A DNA stretch of 64,000 nucleotides from Billgrantia montanilacus (lineage in GTDB: Bacteria; Pseudomonadota; Gammaproteobacteria; Pseudomonadales; Halomonadaceae). Location: contig NZ_QPII01000005.1 of assembly GCF_003336675.1 (NCBI RefSeq), forward strand, positions 10,776 to 74,775, written 5' to 3'. Below, in pieces: positions 1 through 8,839 of this stretch (within the stretch, counting starts at the first letter, position 1; each line of letters begins with the position of its first letter). Both the position numbers and the translations under genes were made by a program. A model generated the notes under the pieces. It was not told where the DNA came from. It made no database searches and worked only from the letters and a program-made list of their open reading frames with translations.

Positions 1-145
1 GAACTTTTTCCAGGCAATCGCAGCCTGGTCGATGATGTGTGTCAGGTATATCGCTGTAGAAGTGTAAGGCAGTCGATATGATGACGACTAACGTTTCAAT
101 GACCTTGCACCCTTGTGGTGGAGGTTGCGCAAGAGGCAACGAAGA

Positions 146-1252
146 ATGAGACACAATGGCAGTATTCCTGCATGGCCATCACCGTTCCGCCCCCGTACAG
201 CGGTATGGGCGACTGTACTGAGCCTGGTGTTCACTGGTGCCATACTGATGTCGGGCGCTGCGGCGGCCGACGAGCCCGACGAGGAAGCGGCATCCGAATG
301 GCCCAAGGGCCACTATCCGTTGCCGGAGTCGGGTGACGTCATCGGCGAAAACTACACCGTCGAAGCGCGCGACGACGAGACGCTGCTTGATATCGCCAGG
401 GCGCATAATGTGGGCTATGAGGAGATCCGGCTCGCCAACCCCGAAGTGAGCGTATGGCTACCCGGCGAAGGCACGGAAGTGGTCATCCCGGGACGGCACA
501 TCCTGCCCGCCGCGGAGCGGGAAGGTATCGTGATCAACATTGCCGAACTGCGGCTCTACTACTATCCGTCGGCCTCCGACGGCGAGACGCCTCGGGTCGA
601 GACCTACCCGATCGGCATCGGCAGAGAGGGGTACAACACGCCACTGGGCAAGACCGAGACCACCATGCGTCTGAAGGACCCGGCCTGGTATCCGCCTCGC
701 TCCATGCGTGAAGAGGCGGCCGAAAGAGGCGAGCCGGCTCCCGCCGTGGTGCCGCCTGGGCCGGACAATCCCCTCGGCAGCCATGCCATCCTGCTGGATA
801 TCCCGGGCTACCTCATCCATGGGACCAACGAGCCGGATGGTATCGGCATGCGTGCCAGCCGTGGCTGTATCCGCATGTTCCCCGAAGATATCGAGTCGAT
901 CTTCGACCGAGTGCCCGTGGGCATGCAGGTCAATATCATCAACCAGCCAATCAAGGCCGGCTGGGATGGCGATATGCCCTATGTGCAGGTCTTCGAGACG
1001 CTTGAGGACCAGGAGTACGGCATGGCGGCACTGATGGAGACCCTGTCGCTGCTGGAACGCAGCGGCGACGAGGGCTCGGTGCCGTTGAACTATGAGCAGT
1101 TGCGCCACCTGCTGGAGAACCCCAATGGCGCGGTCGTCGCACTGGAGCAGGCGCCGGAGCCCGAAGAGGAGCCGGAAGAACCTGACGCGGGAGGCCTGTA
1201 TGACGAGCTTGCTGCCCTATTGGGCCCAGAGCTTGTAAGGCAGGACTCGTAA
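146..1252 (+). CDS. L,D-transpeptidase with LysM-like domain (ErfK/YbiS/YcfS/YnhG type)
   Basis: Predicted 368-residue envelope enzyme that makes or anchors through non-classical peptidoglycan cross-links. An N-terminal hydrophobic segment (about residues 19-41) directs export. A LysM-like segment follows (about 69-116), then the YkuD catalytic domain. The YkuD signature is clear: IHGTNEP followed by ASRGCIRM, which supplies the catalytic His and Cys (Cys241). The ATG at 146 is preferred over the TTG at 113 because an AGAGG stretch lies upstream and the signal segment then sits normally. The C-terminal tail is rich in Glu and Pro (EPEEEPEEP). It stands alone and is followed directly by a strong terminator. 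Family assignment is firm; whether it cross-links or anchors a lipoprotein cannot be told. Confidence 0.93.
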   Translation: MRHNGSIPAWPSPFRPRTAVWATVLSLVFTGAILMSGAAAADEPDEEAASEWPKGHYPLPESGDVIGENYTVEARDDETLLDIARAHNVGYEEIRLANPEVSVWLPGEGTEVVIPGRHILPAAEREGIVINIAELRLYYYPSASDGETPRVETYPIGIGREGYNTPLGKTETTMRLKDPAWYPPRSMREEAAERGEPAPAVVPPGPDNPLGSHAILLDIPGYLIHGTNEPDGIGMRASRGCIRMFPEDIESIFDRVPVGMQVNIINQPIKAGWDGDMPYVQVFETLEDQEYGMAALMETLSLLERSGDEGSVPLNYEQLRHLLENPNGAVVALEQAPEPEEEPEEPDAGGLYDELAALLGPELVRQDS

Positions 1253-1258
1253 GTGGAC

Positions 1259-1284
1259 GGGCGCCCGAGAGGCGCCCTTTTTTT
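1259..1284 (+). terminator. Rho-independent terminator after the L,D-transpeptidase gene
   Basis: A perfect 7-bp GGGCGCC/GGCGCCC stem with a 5-nt loop is followed by seven T residues, seven bases after the stop codon. It separates this gene from the convergent cytochrome gene. Confidence 0.9.
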
Positions 1285-1293
1285 CGACGATGG

Positions 1294-2166
1294 CTAGTGC
1301 TTGTGCTCCGCGACTTGTTCGTCCGCCAGGCCATGGCGGATATAGAGCACAACGGACCAGATGGCATCTTCGGCCAGCTTGTCCTGGAAGCGGGGCATGG
1401 CGCTGTTGCTGTTGCCTTCCTTTATCTGCCAGGCGTATTCACCGGCCGCATGGGCGGCGCCATGCAGGGCCAGGTTGGTCGGGCTGGGGTCATAATAGGC
1501 GGCGGCGGGTGCCAGGCCATTTCCTTCCCCGCTCGGTCCATGACAGGCTGAGCAATAGCGCTGATAGACCTGCATCCCCTGAGCCAGGGTCTCTGCATCC
1601 GGCTCCAGCGGGCTTTCGCGCTGAGCCCACTCCTGCGGTGCCTTCCAGCCATGACCGCCATCCCCATGGGCGTGATCGTCTGCACCGTGGCCATCGTCGT
1701 CGTGAGCGGCATGGTCATCACCGCCATGGACGTGGGCATCGTCGCCGTGTGCCGCATGGTCGTCACCGCCATGAACGTGGCCATCGTCGCCGTGTGCCGC
1801 ATGGTCGTCATCGCCATGAGCATGGCCATCGTCGCCAGGGGCAGTATGGTCGTTGTTGCCATGGCCATCGTCGCCATGGGCAGTATGGTCGTTGTTGCCA
1901 TGGGCATCGTCGCCGCGTGCCGCATGGCCGTCATCGCCATGAGCATGGTCATCGTCACCATGGGCAGTTTGTTTTCCATCACCATGGGCGGCATGAGCGT
2001 GGTTGCCCCCCGCGCTGTGCGCGTGGCTCTCATCGGCATGGCCAGGATTAGCCAGGGCAAGGGCGAGTGTCAGGCCGCCAGCAAGCAGGATGGCGACACG
2101 AAACAGTCGGCCGCGATCCTGAGTGGCCACCTGATTGGCGGAATGGTATCGATTAGGGGTAGTCAT
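1294..2166 (-). CDS. Exported c-type cytochrome with a long His/Asp/Gly-rich tract
   Basis: A 290-residue protein. The N-terminus has a signal or anchor segment (about residues 22-44, ending near GHADE). Residues 48-172 form a low-complexity tract of repeated (G)DD(G/D)HA(A)H units with about 30 histidines. A cytochrome c domain follows (about 190-285), with one haem motif CSACH at 205-209 and a likely axial Met in SAMPRF (Met257). The cytochrome part resembles single-haem c553/cbb3-like domains in general form. The His/Asp tract is typical of metal-buffering segments, so periplasmic copper, zinc or nickel binding coupled to electron transfer is inferred. A GGAG lies 6 nt before the ATG. The neighbour upstream encodes another small Cys/His-rich exported protein, probably in the same metal response. 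Confidence 0.85.
   Translation of the reverse strand: MTTPNRYHSANQVATQDRGRLFRVAILLAGGLTLALALANPGHADESHAHSAGGNHAHAAHGDGKQTAHGDDDHAHGDDGHAARGDDAHGNNDHTAHGDDGHGNNDHTAPGDDGHAHGDDDHAAHGDDGHVHGGDDHAAHGDDAHVHGGDDHAAHDDDGHGADDHAHGDGGHGWKAPQEWAQRESPLEPDAETLAQGMQVYQRYCSACHGPSGEGNGLAPAAAYYDPSPTNLALHGAAHAAGEYAWQIKEGNSNSAMPRFQDKLAEDAIWSVVLYIRHGLADEQVAEHKH
1651..2025 (-). repeat. Degenerate repeat encoding the His/Asp/Gly tract
   Basis: The DNA coding residues 48-172 of the cytochrome is an imperfect short-period repeat (GCCATG/CATCGTCGCC themes on the plus strand). Such a tract can change length by slippage, so repeat number may vary between strains. Confidence 0.8.
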
Positions 2167-2231
2167 GGGTTGCTCCTGAATACGGTCAAGCGGATGACGA
2201 CACGAGGATCGCGTCGTTTCGGTAACGGTAT

Positions 2232-2558
2232 TCAGGCGAGTCTAGGTGGGCGCTTGAGCAGATAAGCGGGCGCCGGTGGCGAGTGCCCCGGGATGAAGAG
2301 CGGCTGCTGCGTCATGGCGCAGTCGGGAATAACCGCATGGCCGGCGGTGCCCGTCATGCAGTGGCTGTTGCCGATGCAGTCAGTGGTGCAGTCCGCCATA
2401 TCCGAGTTGGTATCCTGCGTGCAGTCTTCATGGCTGCTCTCCTGACTCGCATGATGCGAGGTATCGAAGATGGCATCGAGTCCAGCCGCGGCGACGCCTC
2501 CCGCCGATAGGGCGAGAACGAGGCAAAGGTAAGCGAGTCGGACCATGAATCGACGCAT
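2232..2558 (-). CDS. Small secreted Cys/His-rich protein, DUF2946/CopL-like
   Basis: A 108-residue protein with a signal peptide (about residues 1-24). The mature part is rich in Cys, His, Asp and Met (SHEDC, DCTTDC, SHCMTG, PDCAMT). It ends in a proline-rich tail (RPPRLA), as in DUF2946/CopL-like exported metal-associated proteins. A periplasmic copper or other metal-binding role is inferred from composition only; no catalytic motif is visible. It lies upstream of the His-rich cytochrome on the same strand with a gap of about 65 bp, so the two may be co-transcribed. Confidence 0.65.
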   Translation of the reverse strand: MRRFMVRLAYLCLVLALSAGGVAAAGLDAIFDTSHHASQESSHEDCTQDTNSDMADCTTDCIGNSHCMTGTAGHAVIPDCAMTQQPLFIPGHSPPAPAYLLKRPPRLA

Positions 2559-2658
2559 GCGGAGCGGACCCTCGACAACGTCAGGCGATTGAACACCACG
2601 ATCATCGCTGCAACGCCGTGACCAGGCAATCGACAGGTAGCCCTGGAAGGAGTTGATC

Positions 2659-2690
2659 GACCGATTCCTGATCTCGGTCAGGAATCGGTC
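2659..2690. repeat. Perfect 13-bp inverted repeat, possible operator or hairpin
   Basis: GACCGATTCCTGA and its exact reverse complement are separated by TCTCGG. Neither flank is T-rich, so it is not a typical terminator. It lies about 100 bp upstream of the small Cys/His-rich gene and downstream of the AI-2E family gene, and could be an operator for the former. Confidence 0.6.
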
Positions 2691-2797
2691 AACGGCTTTG
2701 GAACTGATAATCGGGCCATTCGTTGACCACGTGGTTGGACTGTCGTCGAAGGGCGGCTGAGGGCCAGAAGCGTGGCATCGCTCCAGCTAAATTGTTC

Positions 2798-3835
2798 TCA
2801 GTTGGTGTGTGGGGTCAGCAGTCGTGTTATCCAGCAGGCATCATGGAAATGGTTGCATACCGTTGCAATGGCAATCGTCAAGGGGACACCCATGAAGGCG
2901 CCGGGGATGCCCCACAGCATGCCCCAGAAGAAAATGGAAAAAACGACGGCGAAGGGGGAGACCGCAAGGGCGCGCCCTTCAAGCCTGGGATCAAGCAGGT
3001 TGCCGATCGAGAACTGGATAAGTGTCATGCCGAGGAGAACCAGTGCCGGGGTCTGCCAAGACTCGAACTGGACAATGGCGAAAAGGACCGGAGGAAAGAC
3101 CGCGAGAATGGAGCCGACAAAGGGTATGTAGTTCAGCGCGAAGGCCAGTATGCCCCAGGCAATAGCAAAGTCGAGCCCCGCCATTAGGGCAAATAACCAA
3201 GTCAACAAACCGGTTAGTACGCTGACAGCGGTCCTGACGAGCATGTAGCGGCGAAATTTCCACCCGAGAATATGAAATGACCTCAGCAGCCGGTCGGCTG
3301 CATCCGCACCAAGTGCATAAGGAAGGCGATGCTGAAAGGCACTGGCTTCCAGCAGGCCCAGGATAAGAAAGATCAAGGTCAATGCCACGAAGCCCATGAT
3401 CGCATTGATGCGCAGCACGGCCTCATGAATCAGGTGAATGAGTCCGTTGAGGCTGAACGGATCACTTGCGGTGGGCCAAAGGCCAATCCCCCTTCCTTCG
3501 AGCCATAGACCGATGGCGCGATAGGTGTCCTGTGCGCGATCGCCGTACAGCGACAGGCCGTCCGCAACGGTGCGGACGCCGTAGCCGATCAGCAGGAGAA
3601 CGGCTGCCGTGGCAATCCACACGAGCAGAACCGAAACGATGAGTGCCAATCCGCGCAGTGCTCGCCTTCCCTGGAACGCTCTGTGTTGGTAGACAGGCCA
3701 CACCAGTGCCATTAGAAACAGCGAGAATGCCATGGGCGCGGCGAGAACCCGTAGCCAGTACAGGGCTGCGGCGATGAGAATGATCGCGATCACCCAGAGT
3801 GGATTCAGTATCGGTGACCCATGGTGGTCGTACAT
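2798..3835 (-). CDS. AI-2E family transporter (PerM/TqsA-like permease)
   Basis: A 345-residue polytopic inner-membrane protein. Paired hydrophobic segments lie at the N-terminus (about residues 12-50 and 62-85), with further helices spread through the C-terminal half. The conserved family region around ALNYIPFVGSILAVFPPV is visible, as is the PxF..GxPL-like end (GAFMGVPLTIAIATV). Members export small molecules or ions, including autoinducer-2 or Na+ in different species; the substrate here cannot be deduced. An AAGGT lies just before the ATG. It is transcribed alone, downstream of the ABC exporter set. Confidence 0.88.
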   Translation of the reverse strand: MYDHHGSPILNPLWVIAIILIAAALYWLRVLAAPMAFSLFLMALVWPVYQHRAFQGRRALRGLALIVSVLLVWIATAAVLLLIGYGVRTVADGLSLYGDRAQDTYRAIGLWLEGRGIGLWPTASDPFSLNGLIHLIHEAVLRINAIMGFVALTLIFLILGLLEASAFQHRLPYALGADAADRLLRSFHILGWKFRRYMLVRTAVSVLTGLLTWLFALMAGLDFAIAWGILAFALNYIPFVGSILAVFPPVLFAIVQFESWQTPALVLLGMTLIQFSIGNLLDPRLEGRALAVSPFAVVFSIFFWGMLWGIPGAFMGVPLTIAIATVCNHFHDACWITRLLTPHTN

Positions 3836-3884
3836 GATGGTTACCTTGATGTAGGACTGCTCGCCTGATTCAGTGCGAAGCCCG

Positions 3885-4982
3885 TTACTTTATGCGTCGA
3901 AATATTAACCACGCCACCAGGTACAGGGGCATGCCGATCGCCACCAGGGCGAGGGCATGAGGCCAGAGGATTTCCATGCCGGTCCCCTTGAGGAAGATAC
4001 CCAGGGTGATGTCCAGATAATGGCGCAAGGGACTGGCCAGCGACAGCTGCTGGAGCAGGTTCGGCATGCTCTCCACCGGCACTATGGTGCCGGACAGGAA
4101 CATCAGCGGGAACAGGCCGAAGAAGGCGAGCAGCAGGGCCTGCTGCAGGGTTCGTGAAACCGCCGCCACCAGGACGCCGAGGCCGATGGCACTGAGCAGA
4201 AACAGCGCGGTCAGGGCGAAGAACAGCGGCAGGCTGCCTCTGACCGGCACGCCAAACCAGCCGACCAGCGCCAGGCTGGGGAGTACAGCGACTAATCCGA
4301 TCAACAGGGTGGGCACGGTCTTGGCGATGAACAGTTCGCCACGGCGAATGGGCGTGACCATGAGCTGCTCGATGGTGCCGACCTCCTTCTCGCGAACGAT
4401 GGAGGCGGCAGGGTGGACAACGCCGATCATCAATCCCGCCAGGGCGATCATTGCCAATACCGTGAAGCTGACGTTGGTCTGGTCCGGGTTGTACCAGATG
4501 CGCAGTTGCGGTGCTACCGCCGCTAATTGTCGCTCGTCGAGTGTCCCCTGGCGCATCTGGAAGGCCTCTACCGTCTGCAGCGCATAGCCCCGGGCGACGG
4601 CGGCCGTGTTGGCGTTGCTGCCATCGACCAGGAACTGCAGTGCCTGACCGCCGCCGCGCTGGAGTTCGCGCTCGAAATCGACGGGGATGACCAGTACCGC
4701 CTGTGCCTCGCCGCGTTCCAGGTACGGCTCGGCTGCCGCCACATCGCGCAGGTGCGCCACCAGACGGAAGTTGCCGCCTGCGACGAAGTCATCGATCAGG
4801 TGGCGGCTGGCCGGGCTCTCGTCGGCATCGACCACCGCCAGCGGCAGGTCGCGCATCTCCATGCCCAGGGCGTAGGCGCAGATCACCACTTCGATGGTGT
4901 AGAGCCAGAAGATCAGGAACAGCACCACGGGATCGCGGAAGAACTGGATCAGCTCCTTGTGCAACAGGCTCGACAGGCGCAT
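3885..4982 (-). CDS. ABC-2 type exporter permease (second of two)
   Basis: A 365-residue inner-membrane subunit of a drug/lipid-type ABC exporter. It has an N-terminal membrane helix (about residues 19-40), a large extracytoplasmic domain, and a C-terminal block of five to six helices containing the REKEVGTIEQLMVTP coupling motif of YhhJ/YbhR-type permeases. The start at 4982 was chosen because its ATG overlaps the TGA of the preceding permease (TGATG), showing translational coupling. A longer upstream reading is only the shadow of that gene. The two permeases presumably form the heterodimeric channel used by the upstream fused ATPase. Confidence 0.93.
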   Translation of the reverse strand: MRLSSLLHKELIQFFRDPVVLFLIFWLYTIEVVICAYALGMEMRDLPLAVVDADESPASRHLIDDFVAGGNFRLVAHLRDVAAAEPYLERGEAQAVLVIPVDFERELQRGGGQALQFLVDGSNANTAAVARGYALQTVEAFQMRQGTLDERQLAAVAPQLRIWYNPDQTNVSFTVLAMIALAGLMIGVVHPAASIVREKEVGTIEQLMVTPIRRGELFIAKTVPTLLIGLVAVLPSLALVGWFGVPVRGSLPLFFALTALFLLSAIGLGVLVAAVSRTLQQALLLAFFGLFPLMFLSGTIVPVESMPNLLQQLSLASPLRHYLDITLGIFLKGTGMEILWPHALALVAIGMPLYLVAWLIFRRIK

Positions 4983-6079
4983 CAGGCCACCTTCTTCTTC
5001 AGCCGCCAGGCCGCCAGGGCGAAGACCAGCAGGGTGTAGACGGCGACGATGGTGATGCTCGGCCACAGCACCTCGAGCCCGACGCCCTTGAGCACCACGC
5101 CACGGGAGATGTCGACGAAGTAGCGGCCCGGAAAGGCCAGGGTGTAGAGCTGGACCACATAGGGCATGGTGAAGATCGGAAACAGCATGCCCGAGAACAG
5201 GATGGAGGGCATCAGGGTCACGATCAGCACGGCCAGCAGGGCGACCAACTGGGTACGGGTCACGGCTGACACCAGCAGGCCGATCCCCAGGGTACAGAGC
5301 ACGTACAGCAGCGATATCGCCAACAGGAAAGCGACGCTGCCCCGGAACGGCACGCCGAACCAGAGAAAGCCGACGGCGATCACCATCGCCATCTGCACGA
5401 AGGCGATGATCGCGTAGGGAATCAGCTTGCCGGCGAGAAACTCGACGGAGGAGAGCGGCGAGGCATAGATCTGCGCAATGGTGCCGGTCTCCTTTTCCCG
5501 CACCAGGGCGAGCGCGGTGAGCAGCGGCGGGAAGGCCATCAGAATCACGGCATAGAGGCCGGGCACCACGGTGTGCACGCTGCTGAGCGAGGGGTTGTAC
5601 CAGACGCGGGTTTCCAGCTGAAGGGCCGGCGGCCCCGCTGCATGGCCGAAGCCGCTGGCGATGGCCAGCGCATGACTGCTGACCAGCGTCGCCGTGGCGG
5701 AATAGGTGCCGTCCACCAGCAGTTGAACCGGGCTCGGCTCGTGGCGGGTGAGGGCGCGTTCGAAACCGGGCGGGATGATCAGCGCCAAGCGGATCTCGCC
5801 GCGTTGCAGGGCTTGCTCCACCGCATGCGGGGCGGTCAACTCACGCTCGAGGTGGAAGACGCCGCTCGCCGTGAACGCTTCCGTGAGTTGTCGGCTGGCG
5901 GGGGTGCGGTCCTCATCCAGTACGCCCAGGGTGATGTCGTCGACATCGAGCGTGATCGCATAGCCGAACAACAGCAGCATGATCAACGGCATGATCATCG
6001 CGACCCCGACGGTGATCGGGTCGCGCAGTACCTCTTTCGCCTCCTTGGTCGCCACGGCGGCGATGCGCCTCGGGTTCAT
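4982..6079 (-). CDS. ABC-2 type exporter permease (first of two)
   Basis: A 365-residue protein with the same layout as its downstream partner: N-terminal helix near MIMPLIMLLLFGYAI, large extracytoplasmic loop, then a helix block with VREKETGTIAQIYASP. It starts inside the end of the ATPase gene (ATGA overlap) and ends overlapping the next permease by 1 nt. The family (YbhS/YhhJ-like) works with an ATPase and a HlyD-type adaptor to export hydrophobic compounds through an outer-membrane channel. No channel gene is adjacent, so a TolC-type protein from elsewhere may be used. Confidence 0.93.
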   Translation of the reverse strand: MNPRRIAAVATKEAKEVLRDPITVGVAMIMPLIMLLLFGYAITLDVDDITLGVLDEDRTPASRQLTEAFTASGVFHLERELTAPHAVEQALQRGEIRLALIIPPGFERALTRHEPSPVQLLVDGTYSATATLVSSHALAIASGFGHAAGPPALQLETRVWYNPSLSSVHTVVPGLYAVILMAFPPLLTALALVREKETGTIAQIYASPLSSVEFLAGKLIPYAIIAFVQMAMVIAVGFLWFGVPFRGSVAFLLAISLLYVLCTLGIGLLVSAVTRTQLVALLAVLIVTLMPSILFSGMLFPIFTMPYVVQLYTLAFPGRYFVDISRGVVLKGVGLEVLWPSITIVAVYTLLVFALAAWRLKKKVA

Positions 6080-7776
6080 GATGCCAGCTCCCGCTGCGCC
6101 TGCTCGATATGGCCGAGGAAGACCGCTTCCATGCCGGCATCGGCCGGAAGCCGCAATGCCTGGCGCAGCTGCTCGAGGGTGCCAAGGGCGACCAGGCGAC
6201 CCTGGTGCATCAGCCCCAGCCGGTGGCAGTAGCTTGCCTCTTCCAGGTAATGGGTGGTGACGAATACCGTCATGCCGCCGCTGGCCAGGGTCTGGATCAG
6301 CTGCCAGAAGCGCTGACGGTTGAGCGGATCGACGCCGGAGGTGGGCTCGTCGAGGAACAGCACCGCCGGGCTGTGCAGGATGCTGCAGGCCAGCGCCAGG
6401 CGCTGGCGTACCGCCGCCGAGAGCTCACTGACCCGGCGTGCCTCCATCCCGGTCAGGGCCGTCATCCCACTGGCCCACTCGATCGTCTGGCGTCGACGTT
6501 TGCCGCCAAGACCGTAGGCGCCGGCGAAGAAGCGCAGGTTTTCGGCAACCGTAAGATCCGGGTAGAGCGAGAAGCGCTGCGACATGTAGCCGATACGGCT
6601 ACGCAAGGCACGTGCCTGCCGGCTCACCGAAAGACCGGCGACGAAGGCCTCGCCATCGCTGGGCAACAGCAATCCGCAGAAGACCTTGATCAGGGTGGTC
6701 TTGCCGGCACCGTTGGGCCCCAGCCAGCCGATTACCTCGCCCGGCGGTACATTGACCGAGACTCGGTCAACGGTAGTGAAATCGCCGAACCGCACGCTGA
6801 GCCGCTCTGCTCGCACCTCGCCGCCCTGCGTTTCCATGACGGCCGGTGACACCGGCTGCGGCGCTGCTGCCGTTGCTGTGCTCAGGGCGATGAAGGCCTC
6901 CTCCAAGCCTGGCTCGGCAGGCGTCAGAGTGGCGAGTCCATCCAGCTGCGCCAAGGTGGCTGGCGGCAATTCAGCTCCGACATGCAGTTGGATGCGCAAT
7001 CGGTCCGCCAGCCACTGTAGATTCAGCACTTCGGAGGCGTCGCGCAGGATGGCCTGTACGCGGATGCTTCTGGCAGTTTGTATCTCGTAGATCCGCCCAT
7101 GGACTTGGGCGCGCAACTGCGCCGGGGTATCCACCGCCAGCACTCGGCCCTGGTCGAGAAAGGCGAGTCGATCGCAGTATTCCGCTTCGTCCATGTAGGG
7201 GGTGCTGACCACCACCGTGCTGCCGTGCTGCTGGTAACGCCGCAGCAGTTGCCAGAGCTCACGGCGCGACAAGGGGTCGACACCCAGGCTGGGCTCGTCG
7301 AGCAGCAGCAACGGTGGGGCATGAATCAGGTTGGCGCACAGCGAAAGCTTCTTGCGCATGCCGCCGGAGAGCTTGCCGGCGGGCCGGTCGAGGTGGGCCT
7401 GTAGACCGGCCATGGTCAGCAGTTCGTGACTGCGGCTGGCGAAATCCTGCGCCTCGACGCCGCGGATGCGGGCGGCAAACTGCAGGTTCTCGAGGACGCT
7501 GAGTCGGTCATAGAGCGTGAAGCCCTGTGACATGTAGCCGACCCGGGCATTCACCTCGGCCGCCTGGCGCACCGTGTCGAAGCCAAGCACCGTCGCCTGA
7601 CCTTCGCTGGGGTCCAGGATCGCCGCGAGCAGTTGCATGAGCGTGGTCTTGCCGGCGCCGTCCGGGCCCAGCAGCCCGAAGATCTCGCCCCGCTGGACCT
7701 CCAGGTCCACCCCGGTAAGCACTTGCCGGTCGGCGAAGCGCCGCCCCAGCCCGCTGGTGTGAATCGTCGCGGTCAT
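6076..7776 (-). CDS. Duplicated ABC ATPase of a HlyD-linked exporter
   Basis: A 566-residue protein with two ABC ATPase domains in tandem (about residues 5-230 and 310-540). The first has GPDGAGKTT, LSGGM and LLLLDEPSLGVD. The second has GPNGAGKTT, a degenerate signature LSAAVRQ in place of LSGGQ, and LFLDEPTSGVD. Tandem ATPases of this kind (YbhF/YhiH-like) energise paired ABC-2 permeases. The start at 7776 was chosen because its ATG overlaps the stop of the adaptor gene (ATGA). The altered second signature suggests unequal nucleotide sites. Confidence 0.93.
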   Translation of the reverse strand: MTATIHTSGLGRRFADRQVLTGVDLEVQRGEIFGLLGPDGAGKTTLMQLLAAILDPSEGQATVLGFDTVRQAAEVNARVGYMSQGFTLYDRLSVLENLQFAARIRGVEAQDFASRSHELLTMAGLQAHLDRPAGKLSGGMRKKLSLCANLIHAPPLLLLDEPSLGVDPLSRRELWQLLRRYQQHGSTVVVSTPYMDEAEYCDRLAFLDQGRVLAVDTPAQLRAQVHGRIYEIQTARSIRVQAILRDASEVLNLQWLADRLRIQLHVGAELPPATLAQLDGLATLTPAEPGLEEAFIALSTATAAAPQPVSPAVMETQGGEVRAERLSVRFGDFTTVDRVSVNVPPGEVIGWLGPNGAGKTTLIKVFCGLLLPSDGEAFVAGLSVSRQARALRSRIGYMSQRFSLYPDLTVAENLRFFAGAYGLGGKRRRQTIEWASGMTALTGMEARRVSELSAAVRQRLALACSILHSPAVLFLDEPTSGVDPLNRQRFWQLIQTLASGGMTVFVTTHYLEEASYCHRLGLMHQGRLVALGTLEQLRQALRLPADAGMEAVFLGHIEQAQRELAS

Positions 7777-8729
7777 GGTGGCACAACCAGGGTGTCGGGC
7801 CACGGCGCATCGTCCTGCCAGCGGAGCCAGGCGTCGGCCGGCATGCCGGGCTTGAGCACGCCATCGGGATTGGTGACCCGCAGGGTCACCCCGAAGACGG
7901 TGCGCGCCCGCTCATCGGGCAGGTGGACATCGCGGGGGGTGAACTGCGCCTGGCCGTCGATGGCACTGACCTCGGCCTCGAAGTAGCGGTCCGGAAACGC
8001 CGTTACCCGCACCCGGGCCGGGGTGCCAAGCCGAACCCTGCCCAGCACCCGTTCGGTCACGTAGATCTTCATTCGGGGGCGGTCCAGGTCGACCAGCACG
8101 CCGAGCGACTGCCCTGGCGCGACCACCTCGCCGATCTCCACCGTCTTGACCAGCACGGTGGCATCGATGGGACTGCGCAGCAGGGTCTTGTCGAGCTGGA
8201 GGGCGAGCTGGCTGCGTTGCTGCCGCAGCGCCTCCAGATTGGCGGTGGCCTCTGCGCGCTGCGCTTGCAGCACCTCGACTTCGCCTGCCGCCTCGCGCCG
8301 GCGATCTTCGCTGTGCTCCAGCTGCTGCGCGGGGATCGCGCCGGTGCGCCGCAGGGTTCGCGCACGTTCCAGCTCTGTCTCGGCATTGCCGAGGTGGTGG
8401 CGTGCCGTGTCGAGCATGCGCTCGAGCCGAACCACTGCCTGTTCACCGGCACTCAGGCGCGCCTCGAGCTCGGCCTGTTGCAGGCGAATGAGGCGATCGT
8501 CCAGGCGGAGCAGCTCGACCCCCGCGCTGACGGGTTGGCCCTCGACCAGAGAACTTTCCACCACGCGCCCAGAGACTTCGGTGGCAAGGCGGATCTCGGT
8601 GGCTTCGATGCGGCCGCTGCCATAGAGGAAGCCAGGCGGCATTTCCGCCGGACGTAGTGCGAGAAAGCCAAGATAGCCGCCAGCGGCTAGCAGTATGACT
8701 GCAGCGATGGTCCATAGTGAGTGTCGCAT
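7773..8729 (-). CDS. HlyD-family membrane fusion protein of the ABC exporter
   Basis: A 318-residue periplasmic adaptor. It has one N-terminal membrane anchor (about residues 7-26), a lipoyl-like half starting near GRIEATEIRLATEVSGRV, a long coiled-coil hairpin (about 85-175), and the second lipoyl half with DATVLVKTVEIGEVVAPGQ. It is the first gene of a four-gene minus-strand operon (adaptor, double ATPase, two permeases), all overlapping by 1-4 nt. The adaptor links the inner-membrane pump to an outer-membrane channel (YbhG/YhiI type). Substrate unknown. Confidence 0.93.
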   Translation of the reverse strand: MRHSLWTIAAVILLAAGGYLGFLALRPAEMPPGFLYGSGRIEATEIRLATEVSGRVVESSLVEGQPVSAGVELLRLDDRLIRLQQAELEARLSAGEQAVVRLERMLDTARHHLGNAETELERARTLRRTGAIPAQQLEHSEDRRREAAGEVEVLQAQRAEATANLEALRQQRSQLALQLDKTLLRSPIDATVLVKTVEIGEVVAPGQSLGVLVDLDRPRMKIYVTERVLGRVRLGTPARVRVTAFPDRYFEAEVSAIDGQAQFTPRDVHLPDERARTVFGVTLRVTNPDGVLKPGMPADAWLRWQDDAPWPDTLVVPP

Positions 8730-8839
8730 ACAGGCTCCCCCGGCCCTTTCCCTCGTTACGAAGCCATCTCAGTCGTGATGGCCAACGGCCAGCCTTAGAG
8801 ACCTCGAAACTTCTCCAAGGTTAAGAGTTACTGAGCCAT

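Noticed and set aside
1651..2265. Long plus-strand open frame opposite the His-rich cytochrome gene
   Set aside because: It is the mirror of the repeat tract (Val/Met/Ala-rich low complexity) and lacks a ribosome site; the minus-strand frame has a signal peptide and haem motif.
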